Of a DNA stretch of 64,000 nucleotides, positions 43,378-53,609 are shown one piece after another. Positions within the stretch are counted from its first letter, which is position 1. Each line of letters begins with the position of its first letter. A program made the position numbers and the translations under genes. The stretch lies in contig OV121091.1 in assembly GCA_921293015.1 (NCBI GenBank), forward strand, positions 7,965,755 through 8,029,754. Reading direction: 5' to 3'. Origin of the DNA: Phorcus lineatus. Its lineage: Eukaryota; Mollusca; Gastropoda; Trochida; Trochidae. The notes beneath the pieces were generated by a model that worked only from the letters and a program-made list of their open reading frames with translations, was not told where the DNA came from and did not search any database.

Positions 43378-44458
43378 ATGGAAAGGCCAGACACTCCATT
43401 CGCCCCCACCCGCTTTCTTGACCGAATGCTACAATAAATATGCACGCAATCAATATAAAAATTATGCAGACATGTTCTCAAATGATTTGCCTTTCTACTC
43501 CAACTCACTTAAACAAGTAAATATTTGGGGTTATTTAATGAGGACGGCCCAAAGACGATTTCCACGCCCAACTTAATGCTGATGGGACAAATGGCCGCCC
43601 GTCACCTTGACCCTACGGGGTGTGTGGCCGCAGCGAGAGATCTCATTAGTTTGACGCAATAGCCAAGTGGCACAGGTGGATGAAGCAGAAAATTCCTTCG
43701 CCGAGCAACCAATACAAGCCACTAATGAAGCTACTAATGCAATAGACAAAGCCATGAAAACTATACATGACCCACCTTTAAATACTGAGGAATTAGAACT
43801 TAGTATTAGAGAGTTGAGGGGACTCGATCGAGCTATGAAAACTCAAAGAGGGGAACTAATTAATAACTTATCTAGACTAACACATCTGGATAGAAAACTA
43901 GAACACGAAAAAATTAAATTAACTCAAGCGGAAGGCCGAAGACAAACTGAACTCGTTGAAGGAAGAATAAGGGATTGGGAACTCGAAAGGTCAGCTAGGT
44001 TAGAAGCTGTATCAATAAATAAACGAGCCCTACGTTCACAAATTCAACGTATAAAACAGACTATTAGACAACTCTTAGACAAAGATGAATCGTTAGGCTA
44101 GCGTCTCAAGACATTATTCCGAGAACAGGGTATAACAATAGCCTCTATTATAACAGTGATAGGATTTATAATTTCAACATTGGTTCTCTCCGTAACAGGA
44201 GGAGGTGGGCCAATGCCCCCTAATAATAATAAGAAACCCAACAAAATTAAGGAGTGGTTACAATATATAGGTAAAGCATTATCTAAATTAGCGGGGAAGG
44301 CTGCAGTGGCTTTACCAGGAATAATAGGAAGTATTTTATCGTGGCTTTGAACCTTCTTGTCTAAAACAGCGACTTGGTTAAGTCAAAATATATGGGCAAT
44401 AATGGTAGGTATCGGAGGTATAATAATTGTTTTCATAAAAACTAGAATCGCCAAATAA
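43378..44458 (+). pseudogene. coiled-coil/membrane Polinton protein, frameshifted
   Basis: The gene starts with MERPDTPFAPTRFLDRML. Frame changes follow (about 43435 and 43530), passing through a NYADMFSNDLPFYSNSLKQ segment and a STPNLMLMGQMAARHLDP segment, into the long frame 43667-44458. That frame has a charged coiled coil (LRGLDRAMKTQRGEL, ALRSQIQRIKQTIRQLLD), then LFREQGITIASIITVIGFII (membrane), a Gly-rich stretch GGGGPMPPNN, a conserved LAGKAAVALPGIIGSILSWL helix and a last membrane segment. In-frame stops lie at 44099 and 44348. The pattern is one I recall from many aquatic-animal Polintons; the function is unknown. Confidence 0.6.
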
Positions 44459-45855
44459 TGACTAATCCAACTGCTATCCCACTGAGTATAATTAAAGTTT
44501 TAGTATAAACATGCTGTTGATGAAGGTCTGAGTTACTGGCACGCTATTGATGAAGGTCTGAGTTACTGACACGCTGTTGATTAAGGTCTATAATTGGTGA
44601 CTGATTGATTTCAACATTCGTACCCAAACTTCTACCAGCACTCGCGATCATGATTTTATTATTATAACCTTTCGCTTGGCCTACCTTAAGTTTCATATCA
44701 CTGGGGACCATATATAAGTCATAGCCGATAACATAATCTACCTTAGAACTGGCATATTGTCTTGATATCTTTTTATAGAATTGGGGATATCTACTGGGCT
44801 AGCAATGGCGTCTTCTACATTGGTAATGAACTGTTTCTCGGCAGCGAATGAGGTTCCATAAGCCATGATATTAGTTTTAGTTTGCGCTTGAGCACCTAGT
44901 AAAGCCCAGACATACGTTCTAAAAGAATCGTTCAATCTTCGAACACATGGTTTAGTGAACCCATTCGATGTATCCAAAACAAAGGTTTGCCAATGCTTGT
45001 CAGTTTGGTGAAATTTTGCGACTTGGCGTTTATTGGGATACACGTATTCGCGTTTAATATGCTTACTTAATCCTCCATAGTTCATGGCATACGCATCCCT
45101 TATATTAAATTTTAATTTAGGTTTTGGTTGCGGTGAAAAGGACCATTTAGAAGGAGAGTAATCATCGTTTACGTGCGAGGTATGATTAGGATCATTATCA
45201 AAACCTATACTGTGTACATATATGTGCCCCATTCCATTATTCTTTCCACGTGCACGCCAATCCGCAGTCGTTGATACATTAAATTCACTACAGATACGTT
45301 CGTAGACTCTGACATTGTACGGGTTATTCTTGGCTTCCCATGCTTTATCTTGAGGTAAGGGAACCTCCATCATGCTTAAAATACGCCTAATTTGATAATA
45401 TACGTGAAATAAAAATATTGCCTTCGTTAACCCTCTTTTCGAAGATAGATGATCTTTATAAGATACCCCACACCCTGTAGTAGCACACCACACAGCAAAA
45501 TGAAGTTGGTTTTGCCAAAATTGCATGGGTTTATTATTCCATTTTTCTATTTCACCTTCATTAGAAATAGTAACATAATATTTATATATTTTATTTTTTT
45601 GGGGGCTTTGTTTTTGGGTTTTGTGTCTAATATATTGGGAAATTTTACCGTGAAATTAGAACCCTTAGCATCTACCCATATAGATTGTTTTATTAGGTTT
45701 ATGTCTTTTTTAGTTATGGTAAATTCGGTTTTATAATGAGGATGATGAGAAAGAAACTTATAACTACGTTGAATTAGTTTACCACCTTCAGGTTAGGAAT
45801 CGTACACGCCGCCAGCTTGATAACTTGCCTTATCGTTATACTTGTAGGCTGCCAT
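44457..45855 (-). pseudogene. conserved Polinton protein, likely structural, frameshifted
   Basis: Starting at 45855 (MAAYKYNDKASYQAGGVYDS) there is a stop at about position 20, then a frame change near 45585, after which the 262-codon frame 45526-44738 has AVWCATTGCGVSYKDHL, FHVYYQIRRIL, PLPQDKAWEAKNNPYN and a long well-conserved body ending VDIPNSIKRYQDN. A last frame change near 44750 leads to KVDYVIGYDLYMVPSDMKLK and a C-terminal membrane segment after three 30-bp repeats. It is a conserved Polinton family that I recall without a known function. Position between the capsid and penton-like genes suggests a virion role. Confidence 0.6.
44510..44595 (-). repeat. 30-bp tandem repeat in the 44.5-45.9 kb gene
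   Basis: The unit TGATGAAGGTCTGAGTTACT followed by GGCACGCTAT (or a variant) is repeated about 2.7 times near the 3' end of the minus-strand gene and encodes repeated NSDLHQ-like residues. Confidence 0.75.
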
Positions 45856-45891
45856 TTTTATTATTTAAGGATTAAACTTTTGAATAATAAA

Positions 45892-46573
45892 ATGAAACCA
45901 GAAATGTCCTCTTCGAGGCCAGAAATGTATTTAACTATACCCAATTTTGAGAATGGGCAACCGTTCGAACTTACACGAGCTCTAGACAATGGAGAGATGC
46001 GAGTAGGATTATGCGAAATTTTATACTATCCTAATTGGTATAACATAAGTGAAGAAAATAATGAGTTTACAAAGGGAGAAACAACTATAACTATTCCGGA
46101 TGGTTATTATAATGTTTGTATGCTAAACGATTACTTTAAAGAGCACGGGTTGTAAAGTGGCGATTAATACGGCTAATGGAAAACTAACAATAGAAAAGAT
46201 TGGAACTGAGGAAATTACATTATCAACTCCATTAGCTAAAACTTTTGGGTTTGATTCTTCGATAGATATTACTGGCATTCATCTTGCAAACTCTTTACCT
46301 AAATTGGCACCATACAAAGAACTTTGCGTTCATTTAGACTGTATTAACACTAGCGATAATATTTTCGGAGAAAAACCTTCGTCCATATTGAGAATTATTC
46401 CGGTAGGAAATGAAATTTTAAAGAGCGGAAAATACGTTTCATTCACTAATCTTCAGTATAAAAGACTTAAGCTAGGGCAAATACCTAACTTGACAATCTC
46501 AATATTAGACACAGAAAACCAACTAATAAATATGGGTTACATGACTCTAACATTTCTTGGGTTGAATAAATGA
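45892..46573 (+). pseudogene. candidate minor capsid (penton-like) protein
   Basis: Two adjacent frames (45892-46155 and 46157-46573) form one gene split by a frame change at about 46150. The first has MYLTIPNFENG, FELTRALDNGEMRVGLCEI, YYPNWYNISEENN and TITIPDGYYNVCMLN. The second has PLAKTFGFDSSIDI, YKELCVHLDCINTS, KPSSILRIIPVGNE and LQYKRLKLGQIPNLTISILD. This beta-rich protein of about 225 aa fits the conserved penton-like jelly-roll protein of Polintons. The role is assigned from family recollection and should be checked by structure comparison. Confidence 0.6.
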
Positions 46574-46580
46574 ACTTAAG

Positions 46581-46609
46581 AGAATAAATAATTAATAATA
46601 AAGATGACG
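46581..46609 (+). promoter_or_regulatory. shared upstream motif, copy 1
   Basis: AGAATAAATAATTAATAATA then AAGATGAC precedes the first member of the tandem gene pair. It recurs almost unchanged at 47405-47430 before the second member. It could be a promoter element or simply duplicated with the gene. Confidence 0.5.
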
Positions 46610-47403
46610 GATTCTGGCGGACCTAGACATGAAAGTTGTACGAAAGTCAGCACAAATCTTTTTAATGATACAGGGAAAGAAAACACTAAATACATTATTC
46701 AATATAAAGATGTAGAATATAAACTGGTTGAAAAAAATAGAGGATTAGAGGATGTTATATTTAGCTAGGGATAAACAACTGCATCATAAGAATTGGTGAG
46801 GGGGTATATACAATTTATAGAAATCCATACGCCCAGGTATACAGGATTAGCCACTTACCTAAGTGGATTTTAAATATTAGGGTTACTCCAAGGAATACAC
46901 TATACAAGACAACATTTTCTAAAGAAAATTACAAATGAAGGCCTAGCGATGGTATCATATAGACCCCCAACTTTGAGAAGTGTTGTAGCTCGTGATGCAT
47001 TTGTAGCTGAAGGATTTGACTATTCTTACGTGTTGGAGAGAAATAATAAACTTAATTTTCATGATACAGTTTTTCTATCTATTATAGATGAATTTGAAAA
47101 ATTAAAAAAACGGGTTTTTGGCCTTGGTACCCATGTTTTACTAGAATTATTATTAAAAGTGGAACCTGATGATTTTGTTACAATATTACCTGGACTAAAC
47201 ATTAATTGGGAAACCGCAGGATATTGTTGGATTTATATGAGATATGATATGCATAGCCAGCCCTACCAATGGCGGGTTCGCAATTTGGAGATTCGATGAA
47301 GTTTGAGAAAATTTACTTACATCATAATGTATCATTTGTAGGGTTAACGTCTGCTTTTGATGCTTTTGATCCACATTTAGCTATTAACGCCAATAGCTAT
47401 TAA
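46604..47403 (+). pseudogene. tandem Polinton protein, copy A, frameshifted
   Basis: The ATG at 46604 begins MTDSGGPRHESCTK. The frame is broken at about 46765 and again near 46935. The frame from 46949 has HDTVFLSIIDEFEKLKKR and a conserved VEPDDFVTILPGLNINW. A further frame to the TAA at 47401-47403 gives a C-terminal tail. Copy B (47425-48262) shares the MTDS-GP start, an FL-KI-N-G-A-VSY segment and PDDFVTILP-LNI-W, so the two are diverged tandem duplicates. No known domain is recognised. They could be surface or accessory proteins. Confidence 0.5.
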
Positions 47404-47404
47404 A

Positions 47405-47430
47405 AGAATAAATAATTAATAAAGATGACA
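47405..47430 (+). promoter_or_regulatory. shared upstream motif, copy 2
   Basis: AGAATAAATAATTAATAAAG then ATGACAG precedes copy B of the tandem pair, matching the motif before copy A. Confidence 0.5.
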
Positions 47431-48262
47431 GATTCAAGCGGGCCGCATCAAACAATTGACAGATGTTTGAATACAGGTATAGCAAATTTAGCTGATGTCG
47501 AAGAATTCGATATACCAGGAAAAGTAGGTAAAATATATGCCCTTCAATTAACTAATTTTGGAGTTTACAAACGAAAAGAAGTTGATTCTTTAGATATTTT
47601 TAATGGCGATGGTGTCGAGGATAAAACTTATGGCTTTTTATTCAAAAATGGTAATTATAATAAGAAGGAATTAACCCCTCAGACTTTGGGGGAATTAAAC
47701 GATGTTGATATTACAGCTCTCGAGACGTTGACTGAACCAAAGAAGGTAATACAATATTACACCAATAATCCAAGAAACTTACATATATCGTAGAAACGAA
47801 ATGGGAATAGATTTTTATTTAAACCCCGGGAATACAATTATTGGAAGACGGCACTTCCTCAATAAAATCATAAACAGTGGAAGTGCATTAGTATCTTATT
47901 CACCAAACAGAAATAATAGCGTCAAAGTTGTTAATGATAATGGGGAGTTTGGTTTAGCTAGAAATGATACATTCAAACCTAATGTTCCGGTTTTTCTATT
48001 AATTTTTGAAGAATTTACTGAAAAGAATTACGGTGAATATATTTATATAGCGATGCTTTTAGGGACTGTGCCCGATGATTTTGTAACGATATTACCCAGA
48101 CTAAACATTAAATGGACTGTGCCAAATAAGTCTCTGTATATGCTTATAACACCCGATGAGATAACTCATAATTTAGAAGGTGAGATTACAATAGAACGCC
48201 CTAGTGGGAGTAGGATTAAAGTTAGTAAGATACCTATGCATGATAATGCAGTTTTTAAATGA
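47425..48262 (+). pseudogene. tandem Polinton protein, copy B, one frameshift
   Basis: The first frame (47425-47793) begins MTDSSGPHQTIDRCLNTG and continues with PGKVGKIYALQLTNFGVY and DKTYGFLFKNGNYN. A frame change near 47785 leads to the second frame (to 48262) with MGIDFYLNPGNTIIGRRHFL, VPVFLLIFEEFTEKN, VPDDFVTILPRLNIKW and a C-terminal ITIERPSGSRIKV. Copy B is better preserved than copy A. The protein is beta-rich with no recognised domain. A capsid-associated or attachment role is a guess based only on gene position. Confidence 0.55.
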
Positions 48263-48335
48263 TTAATGTCTACTTCTCAACCAACTTCAAAAGACTATCT
48301 ACGGACCTTTAAGGATTAGTTCCTAATATAATAAA

Positions 48336-48837
48336 ATGCGGTCCGTATTAACAAACCATGTCGATGAATTTCGCTTGAATAGAATAAACGAGATAAAAGA
48401 TGAGATTATTAAAGAGTACAACTTTCACATGGCTAAAAGTAAATCCATTAAAAAAGCTTTAAACAACACTAATTACTTGTAGTATCGCATTAGGAGCTAG
48501 AGGTGTGGGTGTTTTAGCAACTGTTATTATAGCACCAGTTAGTATCAGAATTACTACTGCTGCGACTATCATCGGTCTCCTTGGAACAGCGATGAAGGTT
48601 GCGTCCAAGAGGTTACGTTCTAAACTTAAAAAACATGAAGATGTATGTATTGTCACGAATTCTAAATTAAATACTATTTCAAGCCTTATTTCTAAAGCTT
48701 TAGACGATGCCTGTATCTCTAATGAGGAATTTAATCTTATTACGGCTGAACATTAAAATTTTTATGAAATGATAAGACAAATTAAATCTCAAAAGATCGA
48801 CAGAGAAAATATTATAGAAATGTTCAAGAAAGACTAA
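48336..48837 (+). pseudogene. Polinton C-terminal-region gene with membrane helix, broken
   Basis: From 48336 the frame reads MRSVLTNHVDEFRLNRINEI and stays open to a stop near 48480. It then changes frame to SIALGARGVGVLATVIIAPV, with a hydrophobic segment (about 48490-48590), a basic KKVASKRLRSKLKKHEDV-like stretch and LISKALDDACISNEEFNLI. A TAA at about 48754 interrupts it, and the frame continues to TAA at 48835-48837. This helical protein is one I recall in mollusc and cnidarian Polinton-like loci; the function is unknown. Confidence 0.5.
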
Positions 48838-49206
48838 ACCTTTTATAAAATAATTCATATTCAAAGTTGAATATGAATTCGATACATATAAGACTTGATA
48901 TTGATCGGCCCTGGCTGCCACATACAGTTTCTCCCAGGTGAGAAGTAACCTATTCACTATATGCATACAGGCCTCCCTAACTAGGTCGGGCCGTAGCATT
49001 TGTGTAATGGAAGCTGGTGCGAGTTTTCTAGGATTATTATTAAAAGTCATTTCATGAAAGTTAAGGTCTAAATATCACAAATATGATGTAATCATAGAGA
49101 ATAACAATTTAAATGAAATATGGTTTTAAATTTAGAATCGGCTTTATTATGGTATCAATCATGTCGCCACATACCCACGTTGAAAATTTCTACACAATCT
49201 AGTGTA
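48838..49206. other. non-coding, between last gene and insertion
   Basis: No gene recognised. The minus-strand frame 49050-48700 overlaps the preceding gene and has no recognisable domain. Confidence 0.3.
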
Positions 49207-52200
49207 TATGTATCATCCCAATTCCAAGTTGGGACGTCCGATCTTGAGATGGGACGGCAGATACTTTAACATGTTTATAATATCCTTATTCTAATGTTGA
49301 ATTTAGTAATAACATGATAACTTGTATCATTTAGATAAGCACTTCAAGGACATGGAAAGATATTTTGATTTTATGTTGATTTTCATGACTTATTGGCTAA
49401 ATATATATCTCATCGCATGCGAGTCTTTCATCATAGCCCAATACGATTTCAAAAGTAATTCTTACACAAAGTCTTATAAATTATTTCATTATATTCTTAA
49501 ATATTTTTAATTATGAAAGCATGTTAAGCAAATAAAAAAAGAATTTATATTCAATTATACACTCAAAACCTACTCTAAGTGAATACCAAGAATGCTAATC
49601 TAATGCCTTGTAATTAGTTCAATTTCTGACACATAAACCGTTTCGTTAAGCAAGAATCCAATGTACTTATTGTGTTTGATAGTCGAATCTAAAAGTGTAT
49701 GTATGTATGTAACATAATTCACAAACACTAACCTATAAGTGGTGTTCCGTCAATGCTTATAAGATGTCCAGTAAATAAATCCAGTTATGTTTCATCATAT
49801 TTCCGATCGAACCTGATCTGATCAGTGACGTGATGCAAATGGCAAACATACCTGCTTTGTAGTTCAGAGATGGGCGTGGGTTGGGTGGAGGGGGGATGTC
49901 CGAAAGAAGGGATTTTGGTAAACATCCGGTTCGGTTATGACACGAATACCTGTGTGTCACCTTCCAATTAGTGACAAGAATGGGTACCAATTGTACATGA
50001 GCATGCTTGTAACACTACAAAGGTACACGCCGAGCGTTTGTTGTTTTAATCAATGATCATCATTCATTTTTATCAAGGCATTTGCCCCTATCGGCAATAT
50101 CTCTGATAGGTGGAAGCAGACGTGATCACACGCTAACCAAAAACGACAACAAATGTTATGTTTAGTGTTATTGTATTGTTATTCGATGAAAGTTGTTTTG
50201 CCACACTAAATATATTCAAAATATATTTTTTTTCATTAACAGAACGATTATCATCTCAAGTAACCAACATGAAATCTAACATCATCCATTGATTAATTAT
50301 GGGGAAATAGCACGCTTTTCAATAGATTTTAAAAAAAATTGATAACTTAGTTTCCAAGATTTGCAAAAGAAGATTTTGGTTTAAACATATTTTTTTCATT
50401 TCATTAAAAAGAAATTAGATTTGGAGGCAAGCTGGAAGCTTATATTAATGCCGCTCCAATAAAAATTATATTTTGAAACCATCCAACATACAACACAAAG
50501 TCAAACAAATACGATGTACAGTTGCAGCACAATACGTTAAGATATTCAATAATGCAAAGGCAATTTCTTTATGCTAATTTAGAAATGCAATATTTCAACT
50601 CATTTCTTATCAATACTACAAGAAGATTATAAACGGAGTTTGTTCACTGAAAAACTTTGTTTACCTTTACTAGATTTTATGACACAAACCCTTGTTGAGA
50701 AAAATTATTCTACTGTTTTCTACACTGCCCGAGGTAACATATGATTTTGATCAGTATTAAAAGGTTGCTTTTTTATATGTACAAGCGTCTAACTAGGCTT
50801 GTTAGAAGCGTTGAATTGAGAGAATTGTTGTGTGTTCTTACTACTAATACGTTAATCAACTGATCCGTACATAAGTCAAATAAGATGAGTAGGTGAGGGG
50901 GAAGAATTACATTTCAGTGTAATATTGTTATTTTAAAGCTGAAAGTTTACTTAACTAATCGTTTTGTTATCTTTAAATATGCTACTTAACATGTCCACCC
51001 GAAAAAAGGCATTAGGTTTTAAATACACATCAATGAAGTTTTATTGATATACTAAGACTTATCGAGTTATTTTGTGCTCACATACATATACTAGTGTAAT
51101 ATCCTCATAGGACTAAGTGATTCTTATTGTTATTGCTTGTACAAATCTGATATAGAAACTTTCATTTCTTATACAAATTTGATATTAAAACTGTCATTGC
51201 TTATTGTAAAATGTTCGATATTTCATTGTATGAAAATATGCAATATGTGTAATCATATAATGGTTAGTAAGTATATTTCTATGATTTAAACTGTATTGTA
51301 TTTCAATAAAACATGTGTTACACAAAATTCAGAATTTATATACAAAAAGAAAAAAGGATTAGCAAACAGGAGCAAATGCTTATATCAATTCTTTTCATGA
51401 ACCAAACATAAAACTATTTAGATATCAAGTACATTGGTGGAAATATACATTTGCAATTATTCTCACTAAACTCAAATTTATATTATGCTTTGTCTACCTT
51501 ACATTTTTTGTACAAATTTTAGGAAAGAGCTTAAAAAATCGATTGGTATCGTTTATGAAATGATAAATATATATTTTTAGGAATTCGTTAACACTCTGTG
51601 ACAAAGATTTGTCGCCGTTAAGATAGATTTTAGTATATTGTTATGAGTTACGAGGGAATATTCAAACCCTAAGGTTGGCACTATTTGGAAATATCTAAAA
51701 TGTTGGGAAACCAGACTTCGATAATAGGAACTTTTAATTATCTTTACATTTGATACAATCAACCAAGTCGCCAAGTAGATAAACAAGATAGTACTTTGTT
51801 AAAACAACATGGGGTTTTGGTGTCTCCATATGTTGTTTTAGCCTAACAGTTCCTACGGTGGGCAAATTGGTGTCAAATCATCCGTTCTCTGTCACGCCAA
51901 GCTGACACATTAACATATTCAGTTTAGTCAGTGCTGCATTGTAACGATGGAGAGTACCTTAATTTCAGTTTATAGGAGGTTTTTGCATGGATTATTCATT
52001 TCTCTGTATCAGGTACGTTTTTTAATGATATGTTTTTGAAAAAGCAATGTATCACTAGTATTGTAAAACTTGGATCTGTATTAGAATAACTTCATATCTG
52101 TGATTGTTAATAGTTTATACCACCTTTTTGTAAAGAAACTAAGATACAAAGATGTCTCTGTGATGTCAGATGTTCGATCTACGCATGTATTGTTCGTTTG

Positions 52201-52600
52201 AAAAATGCTGAAAACTACTATCTAAATATAAATCTATACATTGATCTGATTATGTTATGTCTCTTAACAAATGTGATTCAATCAGTAATCAAATGTGACT
52301 TTAAATAAATGTTTGAGTAGTGTTGAATCGTTCGTACTCGATAACATATGAAACCGAGTGAAAAAGTGAAGTAAATGAACATCAAATCAAATTTCCTTCT
52401 TAGGTGTGAAAAGAATATAACAAAACTATCTAAAAACATGTTTTACTGACACAAATTATTACAAAATATGAATATTATTAACATGTTAAACTTTTAGTAC
52501 CCCCCGTCCCATCTTAAGATGGGACGTCCCAACTTGGAATCCCAAGTTGGGATGCGTCCCATCTTAAGATGGGGCGGATCCGCAGTTGGGATGATACATA
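49207..52600. mobile_element. 3.4-kb TIR element inserted in the Polinton right arm
   Basis: The ends TATGTATCATCCCAA (49207-49221) and TTGGGATGATACATA (complement, to 52600) are inverted. TA flanks both (49205-49206 and 52601-52602). Near the right end CCCATCTTAAGATGGG (a 16-bp perfect palindrome) occurs twice, and CCCAAGTTGGG-type palindromes occur at both ends. No transposase is visible in the AT-rich interior. It contains the second copy of the 26.9-kb exon-like repeat. Confidence 0.65.
51835..52020 (+). repeat. second copy of the dispersed exon-like repeat
   Basis: The block parallels 26918-27120: TGTTGTTTTAGC, a variable middle, then taacg...tttttgcatggatta...tctgtatcag followed by GTACGT, a strong splice-donor form. 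A short ATG frame (51946 on) would read MESTLISVYRRFLHGLFISL into the donor site, which may be chance. Confidence 0.35.
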
Positions 52601-53035
52601 TATAAGCAAGCTGAAAGCATGGAGAGGGCTCATAGCCCAGGTCCAGGTCAGGCCATATTTGACACACTATCTTAACGGTCGTTGGTCATTCACTGCAAGG
52701 GGGGTAACCATTGAAGTTGCGCTCTAAAAGAACTAGTTGTACAATGGTACAATCTCTCTTGCAGTGTTGTGATCAATGAGCCCCGCCATGGTGTATTCTT
52801 CGGTGAGAATTAGAGCCTCCTCTGGCGTTAGAGAAGATAGTGATTCCTCCCCACACTTCCAGTAAGTATTCTCACATTTCGATGGTTTGGTGAGAATACT
52901 GAAGATAGGGAGTGATTGGGGATGATGAGTCGAATACAGTTGGGACCGAACCAGTGTGTACCTCCTCTGGGAGTAGAGCGCTGTAAAACTAGTTACTCCC
53001 AGAGGAGGTACACAGGAGGGTATTTTGCAAAAATT
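52601..53035. other. inner right arm of the Polinton, non-coding
   Basis: No gene is seen. A near-repeat of CCTCCTCTGG occurs at about 52820 and 52960, and a perfect 20-bp hairpin lies at 52956-53013. Confidence 0.4.
52956..53013. repeat. perfect 20-bp hairpin
   Basis: GTGTACCTCCTCTGGGAGTA (52956-52975) pairs with its exact complement at 52994-53013. The loop is 18 bases. It sits just inside the Polinton right TIR. Confidence 0.95.
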
Positions 53036-53603
53036 TTAAATAGGGTAAAAAATATTTTGGTCCCGGTGAGGTGTATTTCATACATTAAAAATACGTTTGA
53101 TCTATAACTCCCCCTTTTTTACAGTATTTTTTCATACATTAAAAAATACGTGTGTATAAAAAAAACCTTTTTAATGTATTTCATACATTAGCAATACATT
53201 AAAAATTTCCCGTGGTCCAGAAACCTCCTTTTACATCTACTAAATCTGTAACCAAATAAACAGATCGATGCATTGAGGTGCATATATACGACTGTTGAAA
53301 TACGATGTTTCAATAAAGGATGCCCATTATAGTCGTTGTTAGTTTCGCTATGTTTTGTTATATTTCTTTGTGAATGAATAAACAAAATTAATGAGGTAAG
53401 TATGATAATATTTACTGTTCCACCACCTTCGACTCCGTCGTCCCCTAGGCCTGCATGAGTATAATAACATCAATAATCATTAATAATATTTAATAAAGTG
53501 ATATAATTCGAATTTTATAATATGTCTACGAACCCACTGTTAAATCTGTCTACGAACTCACCGTGTTTACGAACACGTTTTGTCTACGAAAACACTGGTT
53601 CCC
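53036..53603 (-). repeat. Polinton right TIR
   Basis: This is the inverted counterpart of both left parts joined together, which shows the left TIR was once continuous. The outer end has the TGTCTACGAA iterations in complement. About 170 bp (roughly 53241-53450) have no counterpart on the left. Confidence 0.85.
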
Positions 53604-53609
53604 TATTAC

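Larger units (their letters stand above)
28310..53603. mobile_element. Polinton/Maverick, 25.3 kb including later insertions
   Basis: The element is bounded by a 6-bp duplication TATTAC (28304-28309 and 53604-53609), the size known for Polintons. Its ends carry inverted repeats with GTTTTCGTAGACA motifs. The gene set is that of a virus-like Polinton: integrase, protein-primed PolB, A32-type ATPase, major capsid protein, a candidate minor capsid protein and several conserved small ORFs. Without the piggyBac (28579-34234) and the 49207-52600 insertion the native element is about 16 kb, in the usual range. Genes are on both strands, in blocks. Most of the larger genes carry stops or frameshifts, so the copy is defective. 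Confidence 0.9.

Noticed and set aside
35232..48837. Repeated in-frame TGA/TAG/TAA codons in Polinton genes, some where Trp is expected, suggesting an altered genetic code
   Set aside because: All three stops occur, frameshifts and a deletion accompany them, and neighbouring intact genes (ATPase, piggyBac transposase, chitin synthase) use the standard code. Ordinary decay explains it.
28310..53603. A free virus or contaminating viral contig
   Set aside because: Target duplication, nested piggyBac, decay and flanking LINEs show it is integrated and old.
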